In this document: positions 52,552-64,000 of the stretch, piece after piece
Position numbering within the stretch: position 1 is the stretch's first letter
How the letters are laid out: every line of letters starts with the position of its first letter
From: Himantopus leucocephalus
Lineage: Eukaryota > Chordata > Aves > Charadriiformes > Recurvirostridae
Assembly (NCBI GenBank): GCA_003993805.1
Contig: RSEF01000002.1
Coordinates: forward strand, 76,929,772 to 76,993,771
Direction: 5' to 3'
DNA length: 64,000 bases
Notes under the pieces: model-generated
The model's input: the letters and a program-made list of their open reading frames with translations, nothing else
What the model was told of the DNA's origin: nothing
Database searches by the model: none
Program-made: the position numbers and the translations under genes

Positions 52552-53545
52552 ATAAAACCCAGCCCACATCTGCTCTTACTGCTTTAGAGACAGCTATTTG
52601 CAAAGTGTAAAACAAAGGCAAAAATCTCGTTCTTCACCCAAGTCACAGCCACCCTTCCTCCCCCTCGGACTGTCCCGGGAAGGGCTGCAGCTGTGGCTGG
52701 AGTGCTGGGGCGGACGATGCTGTGCCCACGCAGCTGGGGAAGGCAGGGCTGCCGTGCCAGGGGTGCTGCGCCCTCGGCACGGTGGTCGGCACCCCACAGG
52801 GCCCCACGGGGCTCTGCTGGATGGGAGGGCAGCTGCAGTCACCTCCAGCCCCACATCCATGGCACGGCCACACACGCCGGCAAGCCTAGGAGGTGGCTGT
52901 TGGGGGGGATGCGTCAAAAATCATATGCCCAGGAGGCGAGTGTAGGACTGTAGCTGTTCCTGAAGCTCGGCTCCCTCAGGCTCCTTCCTCATCCCCATTC
53001 CCACGACTCGGCACAGTTGGGGATCGCTTCTGCTGCCTCGGCCGGTTGTCGCTCCCTGCCCGTCTCTCTTTGAGCCCATGAGTCACTTCCTCTCCTCAGA
53101 TCCCACCTTTCAAAACTTCCTTTTTCCTCTTCGGGGGTACGTCTGAAAGCCTCTTCTGAAAGCGGGCATTGGGCTTACTTATCCATGGACACAAGTGCCT
53201 CTGGGAAGCAGCACGTTCTTGTGTCTGGTGATGTCCAGCCAGGAGCACGCAGCCTCATTTGTGTGGTCCCCGTCGCGCTGGTGCACGCAGCCCCTCTGCA
53301 CTAAGCCCCCTCCTGTCCTCTGCTTCCACATGCTGCAGCTGTGGGGTGGTGCTGGAGGGCTTCCCACCTCGTCCTCTCCCCACAGGTGTGGGGTGGACAG
53401 AAGGAAGAGGAGAAGAAGGAGAGACACAGCTTGGCCCAGCTCCGCTCACTGGCCCCAGCAGCTGCCTCTTGTTCAGAGAGCAGCAGCCCTGGGGTCCAGC
53501 AGCAGCTGGAGGGAAAGCAAGAAAGTTAAACCAAGGCAGCTTTGA
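52552..53545. other. GC-rich intergenic block
   Basis: About 1 kb noticeably richer in G+C than its flanks, with overlapping open frames on both strands. None has a recognisable domain. A TATAAAA at 52,552-52,558 precedes it on the plus strand, but no splice structure or start codon ties it to a transcript. It could be a lineage-specific noncoding RNA locus, a decayed gene or simple composition. No function is proposed. Confidence 0.3.
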
Positions 53546-54218
53546 CTTAAAAAAACGGGGTTCTTTTCATTTATCCTGTTCCTTGAGCTGTTGAGAATTC
53601 GGGTTTTAAGGTTTTCCTCTGCAACCGTGAGGGCCAGAAATGTGTTTCTTGGAGAGGAACAGCGAACCCTCCTGACATCAGTGGCAGTGACAGGATCTGC
53701 TCTGGAAAGCCACTGATGCTGGTCCCTTGGGAAGCTCCCGGCTCTTTGTGACAATCCCTCAAGTGAGATGGAGAGTTCACGTATTCCTACCCCTCACAGG
53801 CAACCAGCACCAGGAAAGATAGAACGGAAGGAGAGTATGGATGTGAGGGCAGAGGTGTTGGGGGGAACCTGTCAGGGTTGTAGTGGTGGCTCAGGCACAA
53901 CTTGTTCCCTGGCGGATTTCTGTGTTATCAGCAAGATAATCACAATACCTAACAACTTATTCTGCAGGTATGGAGGCCAAATCTGCCTGTGCTCAGCAAT
54001 TCAGAATGAAGCTATTAGTTAACTCCCCTATTTGTCACTGCATTTTCAAGATTATGCTGTTGGATCAGCATGCTTTGACTTTTCCAGCCTTCAAACTGCT
54101 TGGAAAGTTGTGTTTTCTCCTCCAGGACCTCTGAGACCTTATGACCTAACATTTTGCCTACATGTAAGGCTGTTATCACTTCTTTACCAAGCAGCGCTAT
54201 TAGGGCAGGAAGCATATT

Positions 54219-54299
54219 GGGGCCAGATTCTCAGCTGGTGTAAAACCACATCTGGAACGGGGGGGCCATGTAGGTTCACGCTAGCTGAGAATCTAGCTT
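54219..54299. mobile_element. palindromic MITE-like element
   Basis: The left arm (GGGGCCAGATTCTCAGCTGG + TGTAAA, from 54,219) is matched by the inverted right arm (TTCACGCTAGCTGAGAATCT + AGC, 54,275-54,297). The arms are about 25 bp and the loop about 30 bp. I recognise the arm sequence GGGCCAGATTCTCAGCTGGT as that of an old hairpin repeat common in turtles, crocodilians and birds. Nonautonomous, without coding capacity. Confidence 0.75.
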
Positions 54300-54419
54300 C
54301 TCAAAGTCATAACAAAAATGTGCTTGTGGAAAAGATTGTTTGTTTGATTGTTTTACAGCTGGGACTTGCAGTCTTTCATGCTAATTTCACGCCACGCTAA
54401 TTAAGCCACCAGGCGGGCA

Positions 54420-54500
54420 ACTGCAGTATTTAAATTAAGCATGCAAATCAATGTGGCGTTGAAAGATACCGTTTCATTAGTATCTTCCATTCTCAAAGGT
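54420..54500. promoter_or_regulatory. candidate octamer-containing regulatory element
   Basis: ATTTAAATTAAGCATGCAAA contains a TTAA/TAAT-like stretch directly beside the POU octamer ATGCAAAT (54,441-54,448). It lies in unique sequence next to the MITE. Motif evidence only. Confidence 0.2.
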
Positions 54501-56639
54501 TACAATGCTTATCATGGCCAAATATACTCACACAGTTGAGAAGGAACACGGAGAAAATAAACTCTGTGTAGAGGTTCGCATGTGTCACCATCCTGCAGTT
54601 ACAGGGCTGCATCCCTTCTGATCAGCGGGTTTCAGTCCTGGCCAGTCTGCCATGTCTTTGGATGCACAGACCTGATACCATGACATTAGCCCTACTGACA
54701 CCATGCTCGCTTTCTTAGTGATGTAAGAATACAGATCAAAAATAATTTGTTAAAGAACATCATCTATATCCTCTCCAAAGCATGCCAGTTGCTAACAGCA
54801 TGGAGGCAATGCAAATCTATTTTAAAATTTGCTTTAACTCTGCTCTCCACAGTGGGTATGAGAAGCAGGCTGTGCCCCACAGTTCCTTGTTTCTTACAGC
54901 CCACCCAAACTGGCGTGGTGCTTAGGCAGTTACGGCTTATTTTCCTACAGTACAAATACGGACGACAGCTCTCAAATGTACAACACGGAGTTGTCATTGA
55001 GAGTACGTGCTCCTCCGCCACGGCCAAAGGGAACGCCCCGGCAATCAGCTGTGGTCCCTGCTCTGAAAAAGAGTGCAGCAGCTCACCTAGACAGAGAGAG
55101 CGAATCAGTGACACAATATTCCCACCAAAGCCTTGTATGCCATATCACCTAAAATCTGGGTTTGCCACAACACAGAGCCCTTCTGTCTACAAACCACATT
55201 TCCCTGCACCCTGATGTAGGACAAGCTGGTCACTTTTTTCCCATCTGAGAAGAAGAGAAAACCCCCAAACTGCTGAATTTCAGGAGATTACCTGATAGTA
55301 ATAGTACATTCTTTCCTCGCTGAAAACCTTGCACTGTGCATTTGGGCCACTACATACAGTTTGCTAAGGCAGCAAATTAATCTGTCAGGCATTAGAAGAC
55401 TGTATGGGCCCTCCTAGGCAGGAATAAAAAAGTAGCAATAACCAGTCCTTGCTAATAACATTGAGTGGGCAGCACTAAGTACAGATAGAGAAAAATTTTC
55501 CAGGGAAAGAAGTGGCAGTTTTACATAGAAAGACTAATAAGTGACCATAAAGTCAAAATAGGAACGCACGCTCCCCCTCCGCTTTTAAAATGTTTTTATG
55601 TTCACAAGTGTTTTATGCAAAAGACAAAAACCACAAGTTGCATCTGACTGCTAAATCTAAAGTAGCATTTATTTTTCAAAGGGAATTTTTCCCAACAATG
55701 TGTCACTGTACATTTCTTATCAAGAAGTAACAAAGAAAGAGATTTCTCTTTTCAGATCGAGAGAGCAGCTTTGGTAATGCTTGTATTCATTCAGCCTTTC
55801 ATTCCAAACATCATCCATCATGCCGTATGTCCCTTACACTGGACTGCAGAAAACATACCACAAATTCTACTCGGAACAGCAATGCATCTTGAACAAAGCT
55901 GACTAAACTCAAAATTAAGTTTTCAACAACTGCGTGTTAAAAAGAAAATCAATGAAAGAAAAACAGTGAGCTCTACTGAACAAACATCCTGCAGTTAAAA
56001 AAAATATGTTTTGATTGATGAAGGAAAAAGCCATGACATTTTAGGCGGCCTAAAAGACATTTCAGGGATCATATTAAAAAGAAAGCAGACATTGTATTAA
56101 AATATAGTTATCCCAAGGGATAACTGGATTATACTGGGAAACCAGGACATAGACTGGTTTTACCCTTTTCTTAAAGCAGTTCATTAAATCTTGCTTTCTT
56201 CATCTCATGTCCCCAAGCAGGGGAGTTTACCTTCAGGATCATCAACTTTCTCGGTTGTGAAGCAGCTCTAATCCACTTCCTTGATCCTCCTGCAATCGAT
56301 TAATGCCGTGCTAATCCTGTCCTGGCCAGGCACAATGTGGAAAAAGAAATATATTACATTATCTACAAGAAAAGTATTCAGGAATCTAGGTTTGAATCCA
56401 AGACACACTTACCTCTACAGAAAGGTCAGGACAAAACACTCCATAAGATTTATTGAGCTGTGATATCTACAAAAACAGCAAGGTAAGCTCTAAGGAGAAG
56501 CAGTATCTTTCATCAGATCAACTGATACAGCTAGGAAAAGCAGACAACCTTTCAGGCACAGAGACCCAGTGCAGCTATTGGCAACATCTGAAGTTTAGTT
56601 TAGATTAGCCCTGCAGTGAAAACAAGTCTTTTGGCATTG

Positions 56640-56830
56640 GACATTTGTATAATTATCCATTTCTAAGGTAAATTTTTTATACTCTTTATGGAAAACATTT
56701 TCATGGTGCAATTAGAAATAAATTCCCAGCTTTTATTTTTATGACGGCAAAACCCCAGATACTTTTATAGGATCTTGTATGCTGGAGCTAATAATGCAAA
56801 TGCATTTGTCAAAATTAGCTATCTTTTCAG
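56640..56830. promoter_or_regulatory. candidate octamer/homeodomain regulatory element
   Basis: A perfect POU octamer ATGCAAAT at 56,794-56,801 overlaps the palindrome AAATGCATTT (56,798-56,807) and is preceded by GCTAATA. TATAATTATCC (near 56,650) and CAATTAG (near 56,710) add homeodomain-type cores within 150 bp. Unique sequence, no repeat or coding signal. This composition is common in conserved developmental enhancers but also arises by chance in AT-rich DNA. Confidence 0.25.
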
Positions 56831-59800
56831 TATTGGAAACCTCTGTCCAGTCTCACAAATTCTTAAACTGAGTACATTGATTCCAAAGAACTGACGGTTC
56901 TTTTCCGACAGCTCAATTTCTGTCCTTACAGACAGTATGAATCATACACATTCGTGAGAAAGTGTAGGTCAATGAAATTACTATGCAAAACTCAACTTCC
57001 TATTGAGTGAACTTGCCAAGTGAGTGGCTTCACTTATAATACTTTGGATGCTGCTCTGAATGGTATCCTTGCACAGCAATACCACTTCAGTAGAAGCAAC
57101 CAAGTGCTCTTCTTTCTTGTACGTGCCTAGGCTTGTTTATCTACTTCCACTCAGCTACGCAGGCACAGGTGTCCCCACAGGCATATCGCTTTTATGTATG
57201 TCGTATTTGTGGAGCCAAAACTGCTCTGAGAAAAAAATTCCCTGAATTTTGTCCTGAATTCCCATTCCTCCGGTGCATTATCAGTGGGATTCTTGATTGT
57301 TTACTCAATCCCAGTTGGCTACAGCTGTGCAAACCCATGGCAAGTTCCTCCTCCGTGTATAGTAGCTGCCATTGCATCCTATTTTATGTCTCTTTCAGAT
57401 AGAGAAAGAGCAGCGCAGTGTAAAATCACGGTAACCAAAACTCTCAACAAAAGAAAAAGCCACCATAAAAAAAGCCCAGCAGCTGCTTGCATTTGTACTT
57501 TCTTGTTCGCAGACAGCCTTGCCAGCCCAAAGGAAATGAGGTGTACTCACTCTGAAAAGAAACAGGCCCCTTCTGCACAGCCAGGGCCCCTGGGCTTCTG
57601 CTGGTGAGGCTGCTGGTACTCATGGCTTGGGCTCTGGAGGAAAACCGGAGGGACCTTCTTGCCTTACCTCCCTCCTGGGCAAGCGCAGCTTTCTCCTCTC
57701 TGGGTGGTCTTTCCAGTGATGGAGGTCTTGTCCTTCCGCTCCTGGTGTGACCCAGGAGTGAACTGAGCTCATTACATGTACTTGCCTTTCCTTTGAAAAA
57801 AAGAAACAGGGTGGAAATCAGTAGATTCAGGTCATGAATGTGTACTTGTTTGTAGAAATCAACAGCATTTCACCCATGTGATGCAACTTTCTTGAGAGAC
57901 CAGAGCAATTGTCAGATCAAGCATTTCAAGACACATCATTTCCAGAAGAGAGGAGTTAGACACACTCTTGATCGTGTGCTTCTGTTTATTCTGCATAAGG
58001 GATCGAGGACACCTGTGTTAGTTTTAAAGCTACTACATGTACAGCACTTGACTGCTATATTTTGGCAAGTCCCAGCTGTTATTTCACATGTGTGAACTAA
58101 GAAAATACCCAAGGTAAACACAGACGTAGAAGAAGTACCAAAAACATTTACAATAAAGTGCAAGTATGGCCCAGTACGTTAACCTGCTAATATATACAGT
58201 GTGCTGGCCCTGCTCTATTTTCCTTTAGAGAGGCAAAGGAAAAGAGATGCAAAAAGGCCTGTATGAAACACCACAACCAGTTACCAGTCATTTCTCCTAA
58301 AGGAGCAGCACCAATATGAAAATAGCTTTTTTTTTTTACTTACAGTTGTTACCAGCCAAGCTTACCCAAATGTGGGCAATGTGGAACAGAAACATTTTTT
58401 TTTTCTGTTTGTTTTGTGCATCTGACAGCATTTAATCTAAAAATCAGTTTAAATCCAGATTACTTACATGTGTGCACATGCTCATGCTCCCCCTCTACAC
58501 ACACAATGTTAAAAGGACATTACTGATGATCATTTATTTTTCTCTGCTCTTGCTGCATTTCATAATATCCCTTCTCTCTTGAAATACTGCCAGAGAAGAT
58601 TGTCTTTAATACACTTCAGTGGTGTCAAGAGAACCTCAGGAAATGAGAACTGAGGTGAACCTAAGATCCACTCTATGCCACCCGTACTCTGATTATACAT
58701 ACTGCTTTGTACAGGAGGTAAAGACCCGCACTCCCGATGTCCTGCCTTTAAAAACCAATATTCTGTCTACTTTCCATCTCCTCTAATTAAAGCCAATTAC
58801 TTTGACCTGCTTGGTTTCTCCTCCAGAAGCGATGTTCTATTATTACCTACTCTTGCCCACAATCAGGTTTGAGTTATGCCTCAGAAACTCTTAGATTTCA
58901 CTAAAAATGAGTTTTACTAGAAAAACAGGGTTTCTTTATCTCCATGATTTCCTGTCTATGGGTCACATCCTTTTAAGTATGATCATCAGCTCTGTAAATA
59001 CTATCCTTAGAGGTAAGCGTTCCAGCTGCTGCCTGCCATATCCTGACATAACCACCCCGTAGTCTGTGAGCTGTATCTTCTACTAGGTGAAGAAATAAAA
59101 AATAAAAAAAAAAAAGAGCTATTGATTCAAATTCAAGGGCCAAATAAGTTATTTCCAGGCAGCAGCCTGAGCATAGAGTGATGTTTCCTGAGTTATATCA
59201 GAGTGGAGCCTAGCAGGTATGAGAAGCTGTGGGAGAAAAGGGTCACTTCTTGATTAGTGATGAGACCAAAACTTTGTAATGGGATGAGAGGACTTCATGC
59301 GACCAGGGTCAACTCAAGCTCTGAAGGAACATTTCACAATGTTTTTGTTCTCACTTGCCAAATTCAGCCCTGATATAAATGAGCCCTGTTCTGCTGAAGC
59401 TATGCAATGGGCGAATTAGCTTGCTGTCTAAGAACCACACACCATTTTGTCATTAACTGATTTCTCGCTCAAAAGCTTTCAGTACTTAAAGATGAATATT
59501 GTATTTGTCCCATATTTGACATGGCAACGTTCAGTTGAAGTATCATGTCCCTCTAATTATAGGCACTTCAAACTCAATAATGCTTTGCTTATGTCAGTCA
59601 CTGATCATTCACTACTCCCATTCATCATAATCCTGGATTGCTGTAGTTCACTCAGCAGTAATTCTAGCTGGCTTTCATCATTCCCGTGGAAAACATATAC
59701 CAACAATTGAATCTCTCAGCACAAAGAATCAACCTCATTTGGAGGTTTGTAAAAGCAATGAGGAAAAAAACCATGTATGTATTTATGCGAGCAATAGCAA

Positions 59801-60244
59801 TGAATAAGTATGTAAATCTCTGATAACAGTGCAGCTCATTTTGTCGAGGTTGAAATGTTAATTTCATGGATTCAGGCATTTCATCTTTCTGATGCCAGAC
59901 AATGCAATGCATTTTGGAGTGATAGGTCTAAAGATTCTTGAGAGCTTCGTGGATAACTTGAAAAGAAGAAGGGGAAGAAAAACGACAAGGAAAAGGCACA
60001 TGCAGTTATCTACAGAAGTTCATAGAAAGCCACCGATACGGTGCAATCTAGAAAACATTCCTGTACTATAGTGATAGAACTATGAGATAGTTAAATATCA
60101 TCTTTAGAAACAGTAAAGTACATCCCATCATTACTTTAAGACAAGGAGAGTAGGTGCCCAAGGCAGAGAAAATTTTGCCTCCTTCATTTCTTACCCTCGC
60201 AGAGTTTGTGCATACTGAGCTCTGGCCAACTCTCTCCACTGTTC

Positions 60245-60378
60245 ATCCAGTTCCACCACCTCTGATGACTCGTTTGAAGTCCTGGAGAAAATCTGGGTGA
60301 GGGCTGGGAATCAAGCAAGCTCTTCTGTCTTCTTGCCCCATGCTGTAACCATGAGACCACCCTCCTATGTAAGAGCCT
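60245..60378 (-). mobile_element. MIR-like CORE-SINE fragment
   Basis: On the minus strand the segment starts GGAGGGTGGTCTCATGGTTA (tRNA-type A box, TGGTCTCATGG). It continues GCATGGGGCAAGAAGACAGA and TTGATTCCCAGCCCTCACCC (decayed B box) and ends with ATTTTCTCCAGGACTTCAAA + CGAGTCA, similar to the MIR core (TTTCTGTGTGACCTTGGGCAAGTCA). Old and diverged. Confidence 0.55.
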
Positions 60379-61008
60379 GAAGATACCACACTGCCAGGTG
60401 AAAGTCACTTCTATAGCTTTCCATCTATTTTAGTCAAAATGGCTTTGCAATACTAGAGGACAAGCAGAGAGTGTAATGGTTTGAGGGCTGATGGCTCTGT
60501 CAAAGACATATTTATATCAGGTTGATACCGGCTTAATATGGTCTTTACTAGCTCCCATTGCGATGATTTATATGTCCTTCCAATTCTTGAAAAAAAAGAA
60601 ATGAGGCTTAGCATTAGCTTTCTAAAGACTACAATTGTGTTTCTATAAAGAAAGAGTACAACTGCTGGATAGCTGTCTATGTGTAGGTAATACTAGTAAT
60701 GAGGAATTGTAAATTGTGCTCATTTGTGTATGTGCATACAATATGTAGTTAATGAACACGAGAAAAGAGGAGATGAGAAGCTGCAAAAACAAATTATTTT
60801 GGTTGTAAGACTTAAAAAGAACACTCTGCGATAGGGAGCATGCACAATAAAATACCAAAATAGGATCTGATGAAGCTATTGCCCAAGCCGCCATCCTATA
60901 GGCTCTGGAACAAAAACCATCCCTCATAATGTAGAATGTTTGTAACCTGGAAATTTTTGTAACTCACCAGTATTGAAAAAGACACTACAGTGTAAGAAGA
61001 TCACGCTT

Positions 61009-61052
61009 AGAATCACAGAATGATTTAGTTGGGAGGGGACCTTTGGAGGCAG
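61009..61052 (-). mobile_element. CR1 3'-terminal fragment
   Basis: AGAATCACAGAATGATTTAG and TTGGGAGGGGACCTTTGGAG are the reverse-oriented end of a CR1 (compare the copy at 21,991). Only about 45 bp remain. Confidence 0.8.
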
Positions 61053-62184
61053 GGCTAATGTTAGGTCAAATTTAGCATTCATGCCTGAAGTTCCTAAACC
61101 AAGAAAGACAGGTTTTTTTTAATTCTGTCTTTAGGTTATCTGTCAGTGCTTCAGCTACAACATAAACCTAACCTGACCCAGAGACATCTCATTTATTCTT
61201 GTAGGCTTGATTTACACCTGCTGCATAAAAACCAGAGACAGTTTCAAAGATCAGTTTCTGTACTGACCTGATTTCAGTGCCTTCAAAAAATCTCTTTTTT
61301 TTTCTGGCTGTCATGGAGACCTGTTCGTCAAAGAAACATCCTAAACCCCCACCAACTTCTTATTACTTCCATCATGGACCAAAAGCACTGAACTGCTTTT
61401 CCCAGCAAATGCTATGGTGCTGGAGAGAGCGACACCTATTCTAAAGATCTTATGTGTGGATTTTTAGCAGGACCTTCTCCCAGAAATAGCTTCGGTAGGA
61501 GGAAGAGTTATTTCCATCCACTTTTTCTGATGTCATGTCTGGTTTATATTTGTTCTGTGTACTGCATTTCATTTCAGATGCAAACTTGCCTCTGTCCCAG
61601 TGCCTACAAAACAATTGAAAATGGGTAAACAGCTTGACCTTCTCTGGACTACCGGTGGTCCTCCTGTTGACTTCAGGGATTGTGTATCATTTGCTTCTTC
61701 TAACAATACAATGTTAATGCAGTTAATAACATATCGTGCATGCCTTGGTCCTCCTGGCTCACCAATGTAATGGCTGAGAGCGCTAAGAAGAGGAATTGAC
61801 TTTAATTTTTCTCTTTGCATGACATGACGAAAAAGATTCTTCCAAGAACAAGTAGGTACTAAGAGAAAACTGTTTTGGAGCTACAAAGCCTTATAAGGAC
61901 CTTTTCAAGGAGTCAGACCCACGCACAACTATCAGTGCTATGAAAGATTAGTACTATGAGTTAGGAAAAGAAAGTCACTGCAGCGTCTTAAAAGAAACAA
62001 TCTATCTTTATTGCCCTTTAAACCAATTAGGGATCAGACCACCAGCATTTCTACATCCTGCTTTTGCTCGTGGTACTCATGGAATCTAAAAAGGTTGACA
62101 TTTCACTTTGACTTTATAAGAAAATTAAAAGAAAAAAATGGATGTGTTATTTTTTTAGATGCCTCACGTTTTATCAGTAGTGTT

Positions 62185-62324
62185 GTAGCTATGGTGGTCT
62201 AATGGTACAACCAAGGCCAGGTGTGTAGAGAGAGGTATTGTCTGTTATTAGACTAACTAAAATAGTTGAAAAAATAGACAAGATTTAGAGCATGCAATCA
62301 CTCATCAGGTAAAAAGAAAAAAAA
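62185..62324. mobile_element. interspersed repeat of unassigned family, cut by a gap
   Basis: GTAGCTATGGTGGTCTAATG, TATTGTCTGTTATTAGACTA, ACTAAAATAGTTGAAAAAAT and CACTCATCAGG match a phrase that I recall as repetitive in sauropsid genomes. The head (TGGTCTAATGG) is tRNA A-box-like, suggesting a SINE, but no B box is visible. It ends in an A-rich run directly before the gap. Family name not assigned. Confidence 0.45.
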
Positions 62325-62424
62325 NNNNNNNNNNNNNNNNNNNNNNNNNNNNNNNNNNNNNNNNNNNNNNNNNNNNNNNNNNNNNNNNNNNNNNNNNNNN
62401 NNNNNNNNNNNNNNNNNNNNNNNN
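62325..62424. other. assembly gap (100 N)
   Basis: Exactly 100 N, adjoining an A-rich repeat end. Confidence 0.99.
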
Positions 62425-64000
62425 TGCGATGGAGACAAGCTTTGGTCCTCACTGTCTGCTGTCTTTTCTATGGCACCCTTTTCCCTGGCTTATTTATGTT
62501 AGCTTTACATGAGGCAGTCTAATGCCAGCATGTATAAATCACTACGGGATAAACCACAACTCTTGAGCATCCTGAACATAAGGACCAGATTTAAACTCCA
62601 CCCACCCACATGCCTGAAATTGATGTGGGCCTTTGCATTGCCTGCAATGCAAGTTTTGTCTTCTCTTTGAGTTGCAACAAACCCTTGCAGCGAAAATACA
62701 ACTGCAAGCTAGATCATGGTGTTGATCTGGGGGAAAAGGAGAATCTGAAAACACAAATACCTTTTGCAAGCTAAGAATGATTCCACTGATCTATAAAGTT
62801 ATCTTAGTATTAGTGCTGATTTGTCTTACTGAGCTGTTTGTATGTATATGGACATGATACCTTGGCATAGTATTTCCTGAGCCCAGGTACATTTTTATCA
62901 TATACTTAGCTGCTGAAGCAATGTATCTGCTAGATGCCGTGGAGTCACTGGCAGGTTAGTGCTGGTGGTGACCAAAAAAGGGCTCACAATGTGCTCCCCT
63001 AATTGCCTCCTTCCCAAAACCTTCTCAAGTGTGGAGAAGTCACAGGATTGCAAGGTAAGCTTATATCCAGTGAGGCAAGGGATGTATGTCCAGCCCCAGG
63101 GCAAAAGTGTGCACGTTCATCCTGTATCACGTGAGGTTGGGAGGGAACAGTGCCAGACCCTCGAGTTATTCTGCAGCACATCAGGCAGATTACTCCAATA
63201 CAAAAAATGTAAACCACGATAAATGGGAGCAGACTTCAGCTATGAGAGTCCCTGTAGCCTTTGGTGCATGAATTAATTCTTTGATGGAAGTCTGAGCTGT
63301 TTTCACTGTTGACAGATACATTTCTGTTCACATGGACAGTTTTATAAAAATTGGTGATATACATAAAAAAGTATAACTTAGCTAGATTGTCTTTATTCTC
63401 TGATTCACATTCCCCTAAATAAAACATTTCATTTTGACAGGTCAAAATATTGCATTCTGCTTAAAAAAACCTGCAATGTTCAGTTCCAGCTGAAAAAAGT
63501 AGCTCGGGTCCGAGATGTTTAAAAGATCTGAGTTTTATTCTATTTACTTATTCTTTAAAGAGACATAAAGCAAAAGAAAACTCTAAGTCAGAAAATCCCC
63601 GAAACCTAGCCAAAAGAAATGTATCTGTCCACTTTTTAGTGAATTAATACATTGTCCAAAGAGCCTGTGCTTTCTACGTACATAGGTCTTTCTTGTGGTG
63701 ATTCCAGCTGTGCAGTGTAGGACCACCTGGAATAACAATGGAGCCACTAGAATTACTGTTTATGCATATACAGCAGTCAGGATTTGGTCCTATCTACATA
63801 CAAGGAAACTTTTGCTTTTGAAGATGTTCCCAGCCAGCGACACCTTTATAGCACAAGTTGCAATTTAAGTACTTGAGTTGGGTATCGCGTCTGCTCGGCA
63901 CAAGCATACTGTAATTGACTGGTTCTCTTGATTAAACCTACTGCGTGACGGGGAAACCCTATAAAAGAAAGTCTGTCTTTAACATTCCAGCTAGATGGTA

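Larger units (their letters stand above)
36106..64000. other. intergenic region 5' of EXOC2
   Basis: No protein-coding gene is supported in these ~27.9 kb. The open frames present, the longest in 54,747-55,214, have no recognisable family, conserved motif, or splice or promoter context. Subregions without any feature that I can name: 36,130-37,540; 40,250-42,780; 45,000-49,640; 49,870-52,550; 54,500-56,640; 56,830-60,240; 61,060-62,180; 62,425-64,000. By conserved vertebrate synteny (IRF4-EXOC2-FOXQ1) this is probably the EXOC2-FOXQ1 interval. That is inference, since no FOX gene lies in the window. Confidence 0.65.

Noticed and set aside
52594..53754. Overlapping open frames in the GC-rich intergenic block
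   Set aside because: Present in many frames on both strands at once, which indicates composition. None resembles a known protein.
54747..55214. 155-codon plus-strand open frame, one of the longest in the intergenic half
   Set aside because: No recognisable domain or biased codon use, and no promoter, splice or polyadenylation context. The length is within what chance allows over 28 kb and six frames.
59356..59400. GCCAAATTCAGCCCTGATAT-AAATGAG, resembling one arm of an old palindromic repeat
   Set aside because: Only a half-arm match from memory and no partner arm nearby; too weak to list as an element.
63955..63990. TATAAAAG with upstream TGACG near the right edge, promoter-like
   Set aside because: Isolated short motifs at the window end without a transcript or exon to support them.
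36106..64000. FOXQ1 or HUS1B coding sequence expected from mammalian synteny
   Set aside because: No forkhead domain or HUS1-like frame is visible. HUS1B is, to my knowledge, a mammalian retrogene and is not expected here.
1..64000. CRISPR arrays, operons, tRNA or rRNA genes, endogenous retroviral genes
   Set aside because: No regularly spaced repeats, no complete tRNA A/B-box pair with cloverleaf, no rRNA-like sequence and no retroviral gag, pol or env blocks seen on either strand.

Overview
The window looks like unannotated avian (or other sauropsid) nuclear DNA: intron-rich and AT-rich, with one CpG island and an interspersed repeat fraction made almost entirely of CR1-family LINE fragments. 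Several of these carry the bird-typical 3' end with ATTCTATG-type tail repeats. I see no bacterial-style gene organisation, CRISPR array or recognisable endogenous retrovirus, and no tRNA gene I could support.

The one protein-coding gene I can support is EXOC2 (Sec5, an exocyst subunit). It runs on the minus strand from a CpG-island promoter at about 35.1-36.1 kb leftward off the window. Four coding exons are clear, with canonical GT/AG boundaries and mutually compatible phases: 21,115-21,291 (IPT/TIG Ral-binding fold), 19,549-19,675, 10,341-10,454 and 5,857-5,981. Together they encode about residues 40-221 of the family protein without a break. A noncoding first exon with a good donor lies in the CpG island. 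The exon expected to carry the start codon and the first ~40 residues was not found between 21,292 and 35,902. That interval contains a 100-N gap and a single-N join, so it may be lost in the assembly. A 104-bp exon-like segment at 24,620-24,723 is splice-phase compatible with the IPT exon and supplies an in-frame ATG.

From 36.1 to 64 kb there is no gene I can support. In the conserved vertebrate order IRF4-EXOC2-FOXQ1 (established knowledge), this would be the EXOC2-FOXQ1 intergenic interval. It holds a young CR1 3' end (37.5 kb), a long ancient antisense CR1 with reverse-transcriptase remnants (38.4-40.2 kb), another CR1-like 3' end (43.4 kb), an (AAAAC)n microsatellite, a hairpin-type MITE (54.2 kb), a MIR-like SINE (60.3 kb) and some homeodomain/octamer-rich stretches that could be conserved enhancers. 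There are three 100-N gaps (4,142; 22,034; 62,325), each inside or beside an interspersed repeat, as expected of repeat-broken short-read scaffolds.

I found no convincing undescribed biological system. The leads most worth checking are the missing EXOC2 start exon, the phase-compatible alternative exon, and the possible enhancers upstream.
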